From NCBI GenBank assembly GCA_001898935.1, contig MKVT01000015.1, forward strand, positions 52,152-116,151: a stretch of DNA of 64,000 nucleotides, in the 5' to 3' direction. The translations under genes were made by a program, and so were the position numbers. The notes beneath the pieces are model-generated. The model saw only the letters and a program-made list of their open reading frames with translations. It searched no databases and had not been told where the DNA came from. Positions 19,662 to 28,349 of the stretch are shown here, one piece after another. The stretch comes from Paludibacter sp. 47-17. GTDB taxonomy: Bacteria; Bacteroidota; Bacteroidia; Bacteroidales; Paludibacteraceae. Each line of letters starts with the position of its first letter. Positions within the stretch are counted from its first letter, which is position 1.

Positions 19662-20162
19662 TTAGTTGAGTGGAACGGTGGTGTGTCGGAGGTAGTTGCT
19701 GACCGCCTTTTCGGCATCGATCAATCCCGAAAGTATTCCATTGATTTCGGGATAAACCGTATCGTAGGTTCCGGTACAGTCGTTCATCAGCCGCACGAAA
19801 TTGAGGATGAACCGTTCACCGCCGGCTTCGGTAATCCAATTATAGCAGTAGGTCAATTCCCTGTTGTAGAGATCGAAGTTCCAGTAGCCCGGATGACGGT
19901 GGCGATGCGTGTTGAATAAGTTCACGAACAGCACCAGTTCGCCGCACCAGGCAGCGTCGATTGTGGCCGGAAAACGGATCAAAAAACGAACCTGCGGAAG
20001 CACACCGTCGTCGATGTCGAGTACACAATTCAGCCGGGTATTCGGCAGCCGGCATTGGACTGTGATCAGGCTGCGTTGAACCGACAGGGCTCTGCACGAG
20101 TACTGCATCGAGAGTCGTAGCAGTGCGTCTTCGATACACGATTGGAGCGATACGGCTTTCAT
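19662..20162 (-). CDS. Hypothetical protein, possibly YbjN-like
   Basis: A 166-residue soluble protein that I do not firmly recognise. It has an alternating strand pattern, an ITVQCRLPNTRLNCVLDIDDG segment near residue 35-55, a GYWNFDLYNRELTYCYNW segment near residue 100, and a C-terminal helix. That layout (alpha, five strands, long helix) resembles YbjN/type III secretion chaperone-like folds, but this is only an impression. No signal peptide or membrane segment. It follows the small HTH gene on the same strand. Confidence 0.6.
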   Translation of the reverse strand: MKAVSLQSCIEDALLRLSMQYSCRALSVQRSLITVQCRLPNTRLNCVLDIDDGVLPQVRFLIRFPATIDAAWCGELVLFVNLFNTHRHRHPGYWNFDLYNRELTYCYNWITEAGGERFILNFVRLMNDCTGTYDTVYPEINGILSGLIDAEKAVSNYLRHTTVPLN

Positions 20163-20174
20163 CCGGTTCCGAAA

Positions 20175-20363
20175 TTACTTGTTTTCCGGCGATCCGCTGA
20201 ATAATTGTCGATAGGTATCTCTCACCAGATCCGATTTTTTACCCTGTTGGCCCTGGAACAAAGCACGCGTAACCGTCTTGCGACTGCACTTGCACAATGT
20301 AGCCAGTTTGGCAATATATCCATGTCGCGGTGGGTACGTTAATGGTCGGGATTCAATTTCCAT
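20175..20363 (-). CDS. Small helix-turn-helix protein
   Basis: A 62-residue protein. The segment IAKLATLCKCSRKTVTRALF has the spacing of a helix-turn-helix, followed by a basic stretch and DLVRDTYRQLF. It is therefore probably a small DNA-binding protein of a kind common in Bacteroidales; the target is unknown. The start at 20363 is preferred over a Met 19 codons upstream because the extra residues (KIQKKSNYQKT) are AT-rich leader-like sequence. It is divergent from another small HTH gene. Confidence 0.6.
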   Translation of the reverse strand: MEIESRPLTYPPRHGYIAKLATLCKCSRKTVTRALFQGQQGKKSDLVRDTYRQLFSGSPENK

Positions 20364-20481
20364 ACGAATAGTTTTTTGATAGTTAGATTTCTTTTGTATT
20401 TTTGCGAAAAAATGTCCCATTTAAGACACCAGGTGCTATAGCTATTGCAAATATAATAGCATAAAAGCTAAAATCAAAATA

Positions 20482-20505
20482 AAAACTAGAAATATTTCTA
20501 GTTTT
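20482..20505. promoter_or_regulatory. Perfect 24-bp palindrome upstream of an HTH gene
   Basis: AAAACTAGAAAT is followed directly by its exact reverse complement. The site ends 11 bases before the ATG of the HTH gene at 20517, in a divergent intergenic region. It is a candidate autoregulatory operator. A second small inverted repeat, GCTATT/AATAGC, lies about 25 bases further upstream. Confidence 0.6.
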
Positions 20506-20516
20506 AACTTGTGCAT

Positions 20517-20978
20517 ATGGATATACGCGAAAGAATATTAGTGTTTCTGGAGTTCAAGCGACTGAACCGGAACCAGTTTTACAAGATGACCGGATTGTCG
20601 AACGGTTATCTGGATAAAAAGGGAGGCATTTCGAGCGATGCTTTTGAGAAAATTCGTACCGCTTTCCCGGAATTAAGTCTCGATTGGCTGGTGTCCGGAA
20701 AAGCTCCCATGCTTCGTTTGCCCGACCGGCCCGAGACAGGCGGCCGTATCGCTGCCGAGTTGCTTCAAAGTTCGACGAAACTCACTGATTTACTTCGGTC
20801 GATTAACGATCAACTAGCACAATTGTCGACGGAGATGAATAACTTTGAGGCCGATATCCGGTCGTTCCGGCAAGCAGTTGGTGTACGGCAATACGACGAT
20901 ACTTTTTCGAAGTTAACTTCCGACGATGTTCTGGCGGCCGAAAAACCTCAGCCCCGGTTGCGCAAAAAGAAAAAATGA
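20517..20978 (+). CDS. Helix-turn-helix DNA-binding protein
   Basis: A 153-residue protein. Residues 1-60 form an XRE/CI-like DNA-binding domain of the type in which the recognition region reads NQFYKMTGLSNGYLDKKGG, followed by SLDWLVSGKAPML, the usual end of this domain in Bacteroidota. The rest is a helical, probably coiled-coil, segment (DLLRSINDQLAQLSTEMNNF) and a very basic tail (RLRKKKK). It is probably a dimeric repressor. Its 3' end overlaps the convergent YbhN-like gene by 66 bases. A perfect palindrome lies just upstream of its start. Confidence 0.8.
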   Translation: MDIRERILVFLEFKRLNRNQFYKMTGLSNGYLDKKGGISSDAFEKIRTAFPELSLDWLVSGKAPMLRLPDRPETGGRIAAELLQSSTKLTDLLRSINDQLAQLSTEMNNFEADIRSFRQAVGVRQYDDTFSKLTSDDVLAAEKPQPRLRKKKK

Positions 20979-21896
20979 CCCGGCAGCAGCGGTGAATGCT
21001 ACATTGATAAGCCAGAGCGCCGAAGCTGCAAAGCCGGCCACTATAGCCGGATAGCCCCATATTCCCGTAAAAAAAACGACAGCCGAACTACGCACCATCA
21101 CTTCCGACCAGGCCACCGAAGGGGTAAAGGTTATAGCCAGGTAGGCCGCCGGCAGCGAGAGTAATGCATGTTCGGGGCTGAGCGCCACTCCTCCGAGTCG
21201 GAACAGTGAATACAGCTGCAACATAAAGACGACAAACCGGAGTGCCGACCAGGCTGTCTGGCCCAGGAAAACCGGGGTGTTCAACGTGCGAATTCCGGCC
21301 AGCCAGGGTGTTTGAGTGCCCAGAGCAACTTTGCGAAGGCCGTACAAGCCCACCATGCTTACCAGTAAAAATATTCCCGCCCACCCCGCGTACTTCCCCA
21401 CATCGGGCGCTGCTGGGCCTTGTCGAAGCAGAAGGATTGTGAGCGAAGGCAAGCCGGCCAGCACGATAGCTGCGTTTTGGGTAATGCTGTTGACAAGTCC
21501 CGCAGCCAGCACGGCTTTCCGGTGTTGTTGACGTATAAAGCCCAGTCGGCCGGCAATATCGCCTGTACGGTTGGGCGTTACAAAGCCGGCGGCTGTTCCG
21601 GCCAGCACCGCTTTCACCGCTTGTTGAAGGCGGAGCGTTTCGATGGGGCGAATCAGTTGTTTCCATTTCAATGCTTCGCAAAGTATATTAACGGGTAAAA
21701 GCAGCAAGGCCGGCAGCAACCAGATCCACGAAAGCCGGTGGAGCCGGGTCAGGGCATCGCTGAGTTCTTCCCACCGGTTGTCGGTGCCGATTTTCCAGCC
21801 CAGGTAAATGGTGGCGGCAACTCCCAGCAGATTGCCCGCCAGGCGCAGGTTTTTGTTATTCGACCCCGAAACTCCTGCCGGCCACTTCATAAGCAC
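20913..21896 (-). CDS. YbhN/LPG-synthase-type membrane protein
   Basis: A 327-residue integral membrane protein with seven to eight hydrophobic segments. Its layout and motifs, such as ALKWKQLIRPIE, GTAAGFVTPNRTGDIAGRLGF and LPAAYLAITFTPSVAWSEVMVRS, match the lysylphosphatidylglycerol synthetase transmembrane (UPF0104/YbhN) family. Members are implicated in lipid flipping or modification; the substrate is unknown. It begins 3 bases after the GtrA-like gene, suggesting a two-gene membrane operon. Its end overlaps the convergent HTH gene. Confidence 0.8.
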   Translation of the reverse strand: MLMKWPAGVSGSNNKNLRLAGNLLGVAATIYLGWKIGTDNRWEELSDALTRLHRLSWIWLLPALLLLPVNILCEALKWKQLIRPIETLRLQQAVKAVLAGTAAGFVTPNRTGDIAGRLGFIRQQHRKAVLAAGLVNSITQNAAIVLAGLPSLTILLLRQGPAAPDVGKYAGWAGIFLLVSMVGLYGLRKVALGTQTPWLAGIRTLNTPVFLGQTAWSALRFVVFMLQLYSLFRLGGVALSPEHALLSLPAAYLAITFTPSVAWSEVMVRSSAVVFFTGIWGYPAIVAGFAASALWLINVAFTAAAGSFFLFAQPGLRFFGRQNIVGS

Positions 21897-21899
21897 GAG

Positions 21900-22385
21900 T
21901 TATTTAAACGTGTATTTTTTCTGTGAGATATAGCTTACCCCGGTTGCCAGCAGGGTAATGATCATTTTCGAAGGCGTAGGATACCAGCCCAGAAAATCGA
22001 CCAGAAGTTTTAACCCGGCATAATTAAGCGCCAGGTTGGCTCCTACCACCAGGCCGTAACGCACCAGCTGAACACTGCCGCGCAGGTCCGACGCCGTGAA
22101 AGTAACGTATTTCTGCAACAAAAAACCCGACATGAAACTCACCGGAAAAGTGAATGCAAGAGCAGCAATGTGAGGACTCAGGGTAACCACACCGAGGTGC
22201 ACCAGCTGATGCCGGATTACGAAGTTGTACAGAACAAAATACAACACCCAGTCGAAAGCCAGATTGGCAGCGCCCGTAGCAGCATACCGGAACAATTGCA
22301 GCGAAAGATATTTCCTGAATGGAGGATAGAAAAAATCAACAACCTTTCGTATTCCCTTGCCTCCCGAAATCAGTATTTTGCGCAT
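21900..22385 (-). CDS. GtrA-family membrane protein
   Basis: A 161-residue protein with four transmembrane segments and the GtrA-type pattern LFRYAATGAANLAFDWVLYF, GFLLQKYVTF and a C-terminal TGVSYISQKKYTFK. GtrA proteins are thought to move polyprenyl-linked sugars across the inner membrane for cell-surface glycan decoration. The start MRKILISGGKG at 22385 is chosen because a minus-strand -7 element lies about 57 bases upstream, and a longer reading would overlap ksgA. Confidence 0.8.
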   Translation of the reverse strand: MRKILISGGKGIRKVVDFFYPPFRKYLSLQLFRYAATGAANLAFDWVLYFVLYNFVIRHQLVHLGVVTLSPHIAALAFTFPVSFMSGFLLQKYVTFTASDLRGSVQLVRYGLVVGANLALNYAGLKLLVDFLGWYPTPSKMIITLLATGVSYISQKKYTFK

Positions 22386-22412
22386 GAAATAGCTTGTTTG
22401 AAAAAAAATGAT

Positions 22413-22420
22413 TACTTTTG
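22413..22420 (+). promoter_or_regulatory. -7 element for ksgA
   Basis: TACTTTTG matches TAnnTTTG and lies about 78 bases before the ksgA ATG; upstream TTTG elements have shorter than usual spacing. Confidence 0.5.
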
Positions 22421-22441
22421 TGCGTCGTTTGCAATATCCTG

Positions 22442-22449
22442 CAAAGATA
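22442..22449 (-). promoter_or_regulatory. -7 element for the GtrA/YbhN-like operon
   Basis: The minus strand reads TATCTTTG, about 57 bases before the GtrA-like start. It overlaps the transcription start zone of divergent ksgA, so the two promoters face each other. Confidence 0.5.
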
Positions 22450-22497
22450 CATAATAATTTAATTCCAAATCCGCAATGCCCGACGATTATCACCAGC

Positions 22498-23277
22498 ATG
22501 ACCAGAGTAAAAGCAAAGAAATACCTGGGGCAGCACTTCCTGAAGGATTTGGAAGTGGCCCGTCGCATTGCTGATAGTTTACAGCTTGCCTCTCCCGCCG
22601 ATGTGTTGGAAATCGGTCCCGGGATGGGCGTACTTACCCGATTCCTCCTTCAACGCGCCGATGTAAACCTCACGGTTGTGGAAGTGGATACCGAGTCGGT
22701 AGTATACCTGCAACAGCATTTCCCCGACTTAAATATTATCGAAGCCGATTTTTTGAAACTATCGCTCAGCGAACGGTTCAGAGGGCCGGTACACCTTATC
22801 GGCAACCTGCCCTATAATATTTCGAGCCAGATATTTTTTAAAATGCTCGACAACCGCGAGCAGGTACCTCAGTTGGTATGTATGATTCAGAAAGAAGTAG
22901 CCGAACGGATGGCTGCCCGTCACGGCAGCAAAACCTATGGCATTCTTTCGGTACTCATGCAGGCTTTCTACTCCATCGATTATTTATTCACCGTGCACGA
23001 ACATGTGTTTGACCCTCCGCCTAAGGTCAAATCGGCTGTTATTCGCCTGGTGCGAAACGATGTGCAGGCGCTCGGATGCGACGAACAACTTTTCAAAACC
23101 GTGGTGAAGACAGCCTTCAATCAGCGTCGCAAAACGATGCGCAACTCGCTGAAACCGCTGGTGCCCAGGGAGCATCCGATGTTTGCGGATCCCTTGTTCG
23201 ACCTGCGCCCCGAACAGCTCGATGTAGCTGCATTTGTGGATCTCACCAACCGGGTGAGCGCCGCTTTGAAAGAGTAA
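22498..23277 (+). CDS. ksgA: 16S rRNA dimethyladenosine methyltransferase
   Basis: A 259-residue KsgA/RsmA enzyme that dimethylates two adjacent adenosines near the 3' end of 16S rRNA. Motifs are complete: KKYLGQHFL at the N-terminus, the SAM-binding LEIGPGMGVLT, the acidic VVEVDTESV, and the catalytic NLPYNISSQI. The C-terminal helical domain includes FNQRRKTMRNSLK. Start at 22498 (MTRVKAKKYLG) gives the standard N-terminus. corA follows 51 bases later on the same strand. Confidence 0.96.
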   Translation: MTRVKAKKYLGQHFLKDLEVARRIADSLQLASPADVLEIGPGMGVLTRFLLQRADVNLTVVEVDTESVVYLQQHFPDLNIIEADFLKLSLSERFRGPVHLIGNLPYNISSQIFFKMLDNREQVPQLVCMIQKEVAERMAARHGSKTYGILSVLMQAFYSIDYLFTVHEHVFDPPPKVKSAVIRLVRNDVQALGCDEQLFKTVVKTAFNQRRKTMRNSLKPLVPREHPMFADPLFDLRPEQLDVAAFVDLTNRVSAALKE

Positions 23278-23328
23278 TAACCGCAGGCTGCCCCAAACGG
23301 GGGGTTGACTGAAAAAAAGTAGAGAACT

Positions 23329-24276
23329 ATGGCGGAACTCCGGCTTTTTTACCAGGAAGATGGTAAGATAAAAATATCAAAATCGCTCGAGATACTGAAA
23401 AAGGTAAACATGAAGGACGTGATCTGGATCGACCTGATCGACGTTTCGGATGCGGTGGAAACCGAGCTCGAGCAATTCCTGAAAATCTATATTCAGGAAG
23501 ACGAAGAAATAGAAGAAATCGAGATGAGTTCGCGGTATATTCAAACCGAGGACAGCATAGTTGCCAACTCCAACTTCTTACAAGATAATTTTCAGATGCA
23601 GCCGGTGTCGTTTATCCTGAAAAACGGCATCCTGGTATCGGTGCGCGATATCGAACTGCGTTCGTTCAACGAGACGGTGAAAAAAATATATGCCGACACC
23701 CGGAGCTATACCTCCGGTTATCAGGTATTGGTGGCCTTGCTCGAGACACGGGTGGAATACGATGCCGACATGATTGAGGATATTACCGATCAGATTACCA
23801 ATCTCAGTAAAACCCTTAATACCGAAGATGATCTGAGCCAGGAAATCCTGATGCGCATCAAGGACCTTCAGGAAAAGGTGATGATTATCCGCCAGAATAT
23901 TATCGACAAGCAGCGTGTGGTGTCGAACATGCTGAAATCGAACCTCTTCCCGCACGATTTACTTCCCAGGCTAACCATGATTATCAAGGATATCAATTCG
24001 CTGTTCGAATATACCCGGTTTGGATTCGACCGGCTCGACTACCTTCAGGATACCTTCCTCGGTCTGGTGAATATCCAGCAGAATAAGATTATTAAGATTT
24101 TTACCGTGGTTTCGGTCATATTCATGCCGCCCACGCTGATTGCCAGTATGTACGGCATGAACTTTTCGTATATGCCCGAATTGAACTGGAAATACGGTTA
24201 TCCGTTTTCCATTGCGCTGATGGTAGCCTTTGCGGCGGCTGTGCTCTGGTTTTTCAAACGCCGCAAATGGCTCTGA
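23329..24276 (+). CDS. corA: CorA-type divalent cation transporter
   Basis: A 315-residue magnesium/cobalt channel. The long N-terminal cytosolic domain is rich in acidic residues (EDEEIEEIEMS), a long helix leads to the pore, and the two C-terminal membrane segments carry the family signature YGMNF in ASMYGMNFSYMPELNW. The protein ends in a basic KRRKWL tail. It works as a homopentamer in the inner membrane. It is probably co-transcribed with ksgA. A convergent esterase gene begins 3 bases after its stop. Confidence 0.93.
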   Translation: MAELRLFYQEDGKIKISKSLEILKKVNMKDVIWIDLIDVSDAVETELEQFLKIYIQEDEEIEEIEMSSRYIQTEDSIVANSNFLQDNFQMQPVSFILKNGILVSVRDIELRSFNETVKKIYADTRSYTSGYQVLVALLETRVEYDADMIEDITDQITNLSKTLNTEDDLSQEILMRIKDLQEKVMIIRQNIIDKQRVVSNMLKSNLFPHDLLPRLTMIIKDINSLFEYTRFGFDRLDYLQDTFLGLVNIQQNKIIKIFTVVSVIFMPPTLIASMYGMNFSYMPELNWKYGYPFSIALMVAFAAAVLWFFKRRKWL

Positions 24277-24278
24277 TC

Positions 24279-25682
24279 TTACCAGTTATCGCTGCGGAAC
24301 GACGATACCGGCAGTCCGTCGGTACCGAATAAATCGCCCGCAACGAAATTTTCGAACGCGTAACGCACGGCCACCGGCGCTTTAACCTGGTCGCAGGTTA
24401 CAATCACTTTCGAACCGCTGATTCGCGCCTTTGCCGGGTAAAACACCATATCGTCGCCGGCAAGGGTGAACAGCTTCGATTCAAAATTGGGTGCAGCTAC
24501 TCCCATAGGAGCGTTGTCGAACAGCACGGTCAATACACTGTCTTTTATTTCAATCGATTTAAATACGGGACTGTCGGAACTGATGCCGGGCAATGCGTAG
24601 GTTTTGCTCAGGGCCTGCAATGCCAGCCGTTCGCCGGCTTCTTTCTTTTTAGCCGGATGGATATTGCGCGGTTCGCCGGTATCCATCAGCACTGCCATTC
24701 CTGTATTGGGTTGCGTTTGAGCGACTTTCAGCTGTGCTTCGCGCATCAGCGCCGAGTTGTTATCCCTGGGGTTGTAATTGTACGGAGCGATCTGACAGAA
24801 GTAAAACGGCATTTCAGGATTGTTGAAGCTGGTGCGCCAGCCTTTGGTCATGGCTGCAAAAAGCGCCGGATATTCCTGGTAGTTATGTAAGTTGCTTTCT
24901 CCCTGGTACCAGATTACTCCCTTTACGGTAAAACCTGCCAAGGGATGAATCATTGCCTGGTACAAGTAGGTGGGTTTTTTGTTGGGGCTGCTTACTTTTT
25001 CTTCGGGAACGGGCATTGCGATGTGCGGAAACGACGACAGCATCTCACGGGTCATCCAGGATTCAATCTGCGATCCTCCCCACGAGCTGTTGATGAGCCC
25101 CACCGGAACATTCAGTACTTCGTTGAGTAACCGTCCGAAATAATAAGCCGTGGCGCTGAAATCGCGAATGCTCACCGGCATGGCTTCCTGCCAATGTCCT
25201 TTTACGTCGTCGAGCGGGCTGAGGCTGTGATTTTTGGCTACGGTAAATACACGGATATTTTTATTCCCGCTTTTCAGAATATCCATGGCCGACCCTTCGA
25301 CCGGCTGACTGCTATAGCCCTTCATGGTCATTTCCATATTGCTCTGGCCCGAGCACAGCCATACTTCGCCACTCATCACATTGTTGAGGGTGAGGGGCTT
25401 GCCGTCGGTAATCATAATGGTGTGAGGACCGCCGGCTTTGGGGGTGTTGATCGAAAGCTTCCAATTTCCATCGGCGTCGGAAGTGGTGGTGTAACGTTTC
25501 AGGTTCCAGCTGGTTACCACGGTAACCCGTTTGTTGGCATCGGCTTTCCCCCATAGGGAGGTAGTTGCATCACGTTGCACAATCATGTGGTCGGCAAAAA
25601 GTGCCGGTAACCTGATTTCGGCCGAAAGTTGAACCAAAATTCCTGCTATCAGAATTCCTGTTAAGAAAAAAATGCGTTTCAT
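24279..25682 (-). CDS. Sialate O-acetylesterase (SGNH hydrolase)
   Basis: A 467-residue protein with a signal peptide (IFFLTGILIAGILVQLSA). The SGNH nucleophile is in VWLCSGQSNMEM near residue 115 and the second family block is VIWYQGESNLHNY; the catalytic DxxH-like block lies near the C-terminal third (GEPRNIHPAKKKEAG). Members of this DUF303-type family remove O-acetyl groups from sialic acid or from plant hemicelluloses such as xylan. The protein is predicted to be periplasmic or surface-exposed. It stands alone. Confidence 0.87.
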   Translation of the reverse strand: MKRIFFLTGILIAGILVQLSAEIRLPALFADHMIVQRDATTSLWGKADANKRVTVVTSWNLKRYTTTSDADGNWKLSINTPKAGGPHTIMITDGKPLTLNNVMSGEVWLCSGQSNMEMTMKGYSSQPVEGSAMDILKSGNKNIRVFTVAKNHSLSPLDDVKGHWQEAMPVSIRDFSATAYYFGRLLNEVLNVPVGLINSSWGGSQIESWMTREMLSSFPHIAMPVPEEKVSSPNKKPTYLYQAMIHPLAGFTVKGVIWYQGESNLHNYQEYPALFAAMTKGWRTSFNNPEMPFYFCQIAPYNYNPRDNNSALMREAQLKVAQTQPNTGMAVLMDTGEPRNIHPAKKKEAGERLALQALSKTYALPGISSDSPVFKSIEIKDSVLTVLFDNAPMGVAAPNFESKLFTLAGDDMVFYPAKARISGSKVIVTCDQVKAPVAVRYAFENFVAGDLFGTDGLPVSSFRSDNW

Positions 25683-26768
25683 ACGGTATACTCTTTTAAT
25701 TCTACGTTGAGACAGATGAGGATTTTGCCTCAGATAAGCATTATTGTTATCTTGTTGCTTTTATTACCCTAAAGCGCTATTGTAACATGGGTTTAATTTT
25801 GATTGTTATTGCCTATCGTCTTTAATACATGCCTCGAAAGTACTAAATACAAATCATTTAGAAAAATAAAACTGAAAGTTTTTTTACTGAAATTTAATGA
25901 AAACATATTTCACGAGTGCCGCTAAAAAATAATTCGTTTTTTGAAATCGTTAAATATCTGCACTTTATGGGCAAATTTGTTGCGTGACGATGGGATTTGT
26001 TTTTTTTGCCTGGAAATATCAAAACCCGGACAATAAACAAAGGTAAATATATCTTTTCGCAACCAATTGAGTTGTGTCCCAGCATATCTTCGATGGTCTT
26101 GTAAGCAAGTATTCAGGTAATAAATACGTAAAGCATTTTAGCTGTTGGAATCAATTGCTGGTTATGATGTTTGGTCAGCTTGGTAATCGTGAACGTTTAC
26201 GCGACGTAATGCCTACTATGTGTTTGATCGGGGATGTTGTGACTTTGAACGACTCTTCCAAATAACTCAATACACGGCACATGTTGTTATTCGTGCTAAA
26301 ATGAGTATTTAAATATTAAAATACGATAGTAATTTGAGTTTTAATTTTAAAAATATGAAAAAACAAACAGGGTTTGAAAATAATATTTTTCTTATATAAA
26401 AAGTTGTTTTTAATTTTGTGCGTGATTTCAAAGAGTATTAATGCGAATATGAATTCGTTTTTTTGAGATACGTTTTTTATAAATACATTTTAACATTATA
26501 TCCCATTGGCTACGAATTTTGCAGTTTGCTTACCCGCTTACCCGCTACACTTTGATGGGATATGCATTAAAATTGTATGACTACTGATCCCATAAAAACA
26601 ACAAATTCCATTTCACTCTCATTTTTTGAAACCGACATCTATCTCTAACTCTTCTTTCAGAGATTGGAGTATCTTTTGGCATGGCTTGCCTCCAATTGCT
26701 AATGGTATAGATGCAAAAATGTAATGGTGGCATGCGAGTTCCATACGACTTAAAAAAACAATTATTAT
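25683..26768. other. AT-rich intergenic stretch with insertion-sequence debris
   Basis: About 1.1 kb without an intact gene. It is much richer in A and T than the flanks and holds the transposase fragment at 26074-26265. No tRNA, repeat array or clear terminator was seen. Confidence 0.6.
26074..26265 (+). pseudogene. IS4-family transposase N-terminal fragment
   Basis: The 63 codons translate to a segment with SKYSGNKYVKHFSCWNQLLV followed by MMFGQLGNRERLRD, the N-terminal DUF4372 region I recognise from Bacteroidota IS4-type transposases. Those proteins are normally about 370-400 residues. Here the reading frame begins inside the domain, no start of the usual type is present, and after RLRDVM it runs into unrelated sequence. 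It is an inactive remnant at the left edge of an AT-rich segment. Confidence 0.75.
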
Positions 26769-27410
26769 ATGACATACAAAGTTTTAATTGTATTCATTTT
26801 ATTCGGATTTATATATCCGGGAAAAGCACAGTTAACTGGAGACAATCAGAAGCAATTCGGTCAATTTATCGTTAAGATTAATTACTCGAATGTAACCGGT
26901 AGAAATATTGTACCTGATTTTATCAATCAACCTGTAACTTTAAAAGAGACATTTTATAACAAGAATGCGTATTACGGGCTTGAAGGTCTGTACGGTTTTA
27001 ATAAATATTATTCTGCAGGATTTTATTTTGGCTATGCAAATGGCACATTTATTAGCAATGAAAAAATCGAGTCCGCTTCAGAAACAGCCTATTACAGAAT
27101 GGATCGACTGGGGAAATCCTTTTTTTATGGAGTAAATGGCGAATTGCAATTGTTACCATTATTTCTCAATACAGAAAGACTTCGTTTGCATATGTATTTA
27201 CCGGTTCAATTTGGGCTTGTTTCGCAGCACATTACCACACTTAACACAAAGACAAGTGACTGGGATAAACCCGCCTTTGAAATCGGAACCGGATTGGGAC
27301 TTGGGTATAATTTCACGATGAATATTGGAGTTTTTGGCGAATATAGGTTGGGTCGATTCTATAACCAAAGAAATTCACAGTGGAAAGTCGGTTTAGTCTT
27401 TTCATTTTAA
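26769..27410 (+). CDS. Outer-membrane beta-barrel protein
   Basis: A 213-residue protein with a signal peptide (TYKVLIVFILFGFIYPGKAQ). It has alternating hydrophobic and aromatic strands with Gly/Tyr-rich turns (YGLEGLYGFNKYYSAGFYFGY, GLGLGYNFTMNIGVFGEYRLG), ending in a Phe (GLVFSF), as outer-membrane barrels do. I cannot name a family. It is followed after 9 bases by a DUF4249-type lipoprotein and then a TonB-dependent receptor, so it is probably the first gene of that outer-membrane operon. Confidence 0.75.
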   Translation: MTYKVLIVFILFGFIYPGKAQLTGDNQKQFGQFIVKINYSNVTGRNIVPDFINQPVTLKETFYNKNAYYGLEGLYGFNKYYSAGFYFGYANGTFISNEKIESASETAYYRMDRLGKSFFYGVNGELQLLPLFLNTERLRLHMYLPVQFGLVSQHITTLNTKTSDWDKPAFEIGTGLGLGYNFTMNIGVFGEYRLGRFYNQRNSQWKVGLVFSF

Positions 27411-27419
27411 ACGATAGCA

Positions 27420-28340
27420 ATGAATAAAATACTTTTAATTGCGAGTTTAATAATGTTTGTCAGCTTATCTTCCTGTCATTCGTTAGTAGAAGATGAATTT
27501 GATAATTTTAGTCATATACCGGTAATGAACAGTTTGTTGCAAGCCGATAGTACGTTTAGGGTACAAGTAACACTAACAGCTAATCTGACAGATTCAACTC
27601 CTGTCTATGTTACAAATGCACAAGTTATTATTGAAAACAGCCTGGATGCTCCTGATACATTAATTTACACTCAAAAGGGCTGGTATGTCAGTTCGCGCAT
27701 AGTAAAAGCTGGTGTCAGTTACAGTTGCAAGGTGAACATCCCGAATTTTCCCCAAATATCGGCACAAACAACAGTTCCTGAACCTACAGGCATTGATTCG
27801 GTTGTTTTTACAGATTTGGCCGGAAGAGGAAAAGAGGGTGAAAAAATTTCGTCGGTAGAATTTTATGTCAAAAACAATCCTGCACAAAAACGGTTCTGGG
27901 AGGTAATATTGGTTACGGAAGGGCTTATAACAGAATATAATTTCGAAACCAACGCATTCGAGGAGCATTATGGAATAAGAAAGGAAGAAATATATATGAT
28001 TTCCGGCCAGGATCCAGTATTACTCAACGAAGCGAATCCGCTGTCATTGTTTTCCAATAAATTGATGACGAAAAACGCTTATAAAGTTAAATTTTACATC
28101 AATGAAGGTTATACTAAACTGAATGGGGGGCGAATACCTTATATTGAGCTTCGATCGGTAGACGAATCGTATTATAAGTACGTAAAGCAATATTATATAT
28201 ACGAATCTGCCAGCGAAATCAATATCGGGCAATCATCTCAACACTATCCGCTGTATTCCAATATCAAAAATGGTATAGGTCTATTTACAGGAATATCAGC
28301 TTCTAGAAAAGAATTACTTAGAAGTTCCGAAGGCAAATAA
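27420..28340 (+). CDS. DUF4249-type lipoprotein
   Basis: A 306-residue protein with a lipoprotein signal (ASLIMFVSLSSCHSLVEDEF, Cys at residue 19). After this comes a beta-sandwich with VQVTLTANLTDSTPVYVTNA and the PNFPQISAQTTVPEPTGID pattern typical of DUF4249 proteins. These are usually encoded beside TonB-dependent receptors, as here (receptor starts 9 bases later), and may act as surface partners of the transporter. The ligand is unknown. The gene lies in a markedly AT-rich segment. Confidence 0.8.
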   Translation: MNKILLIASLIMFVSLSSCHSLVEDEFDNFSHIPVMNSLLQADSTFRVQVTLTANLTDSTPVYVTNAQVIIENSLDAPDTLIYTQKGWYVSSRIVKAGVSYSCKVNIPNFPQISAQTTVPEPTGIDSVVFTDLAGRGKEGEKISSVEFYVKNNPAQKRFWEVILVTEGLITEYNFETNAFEEHYGIRKEEIYMISGQDPVLLNEANPLSLFSNKLMTKNAYKVKFYINEGYTKLNGGRIPYIELRSVDESYYKYVKQYYIYESASEINIGQSSQHYPLYSNIKNGIGLFTGISASRKELLRSSEGK

Positions 28341-28349
28341 TCCACCAAA

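Noticed and set aside
27660..27968. Minus-strand open frame within the DUF4249 gene
   Set aside because: Shadow of a well-supported lipoprotein gene on the other strand; no start context or domain.
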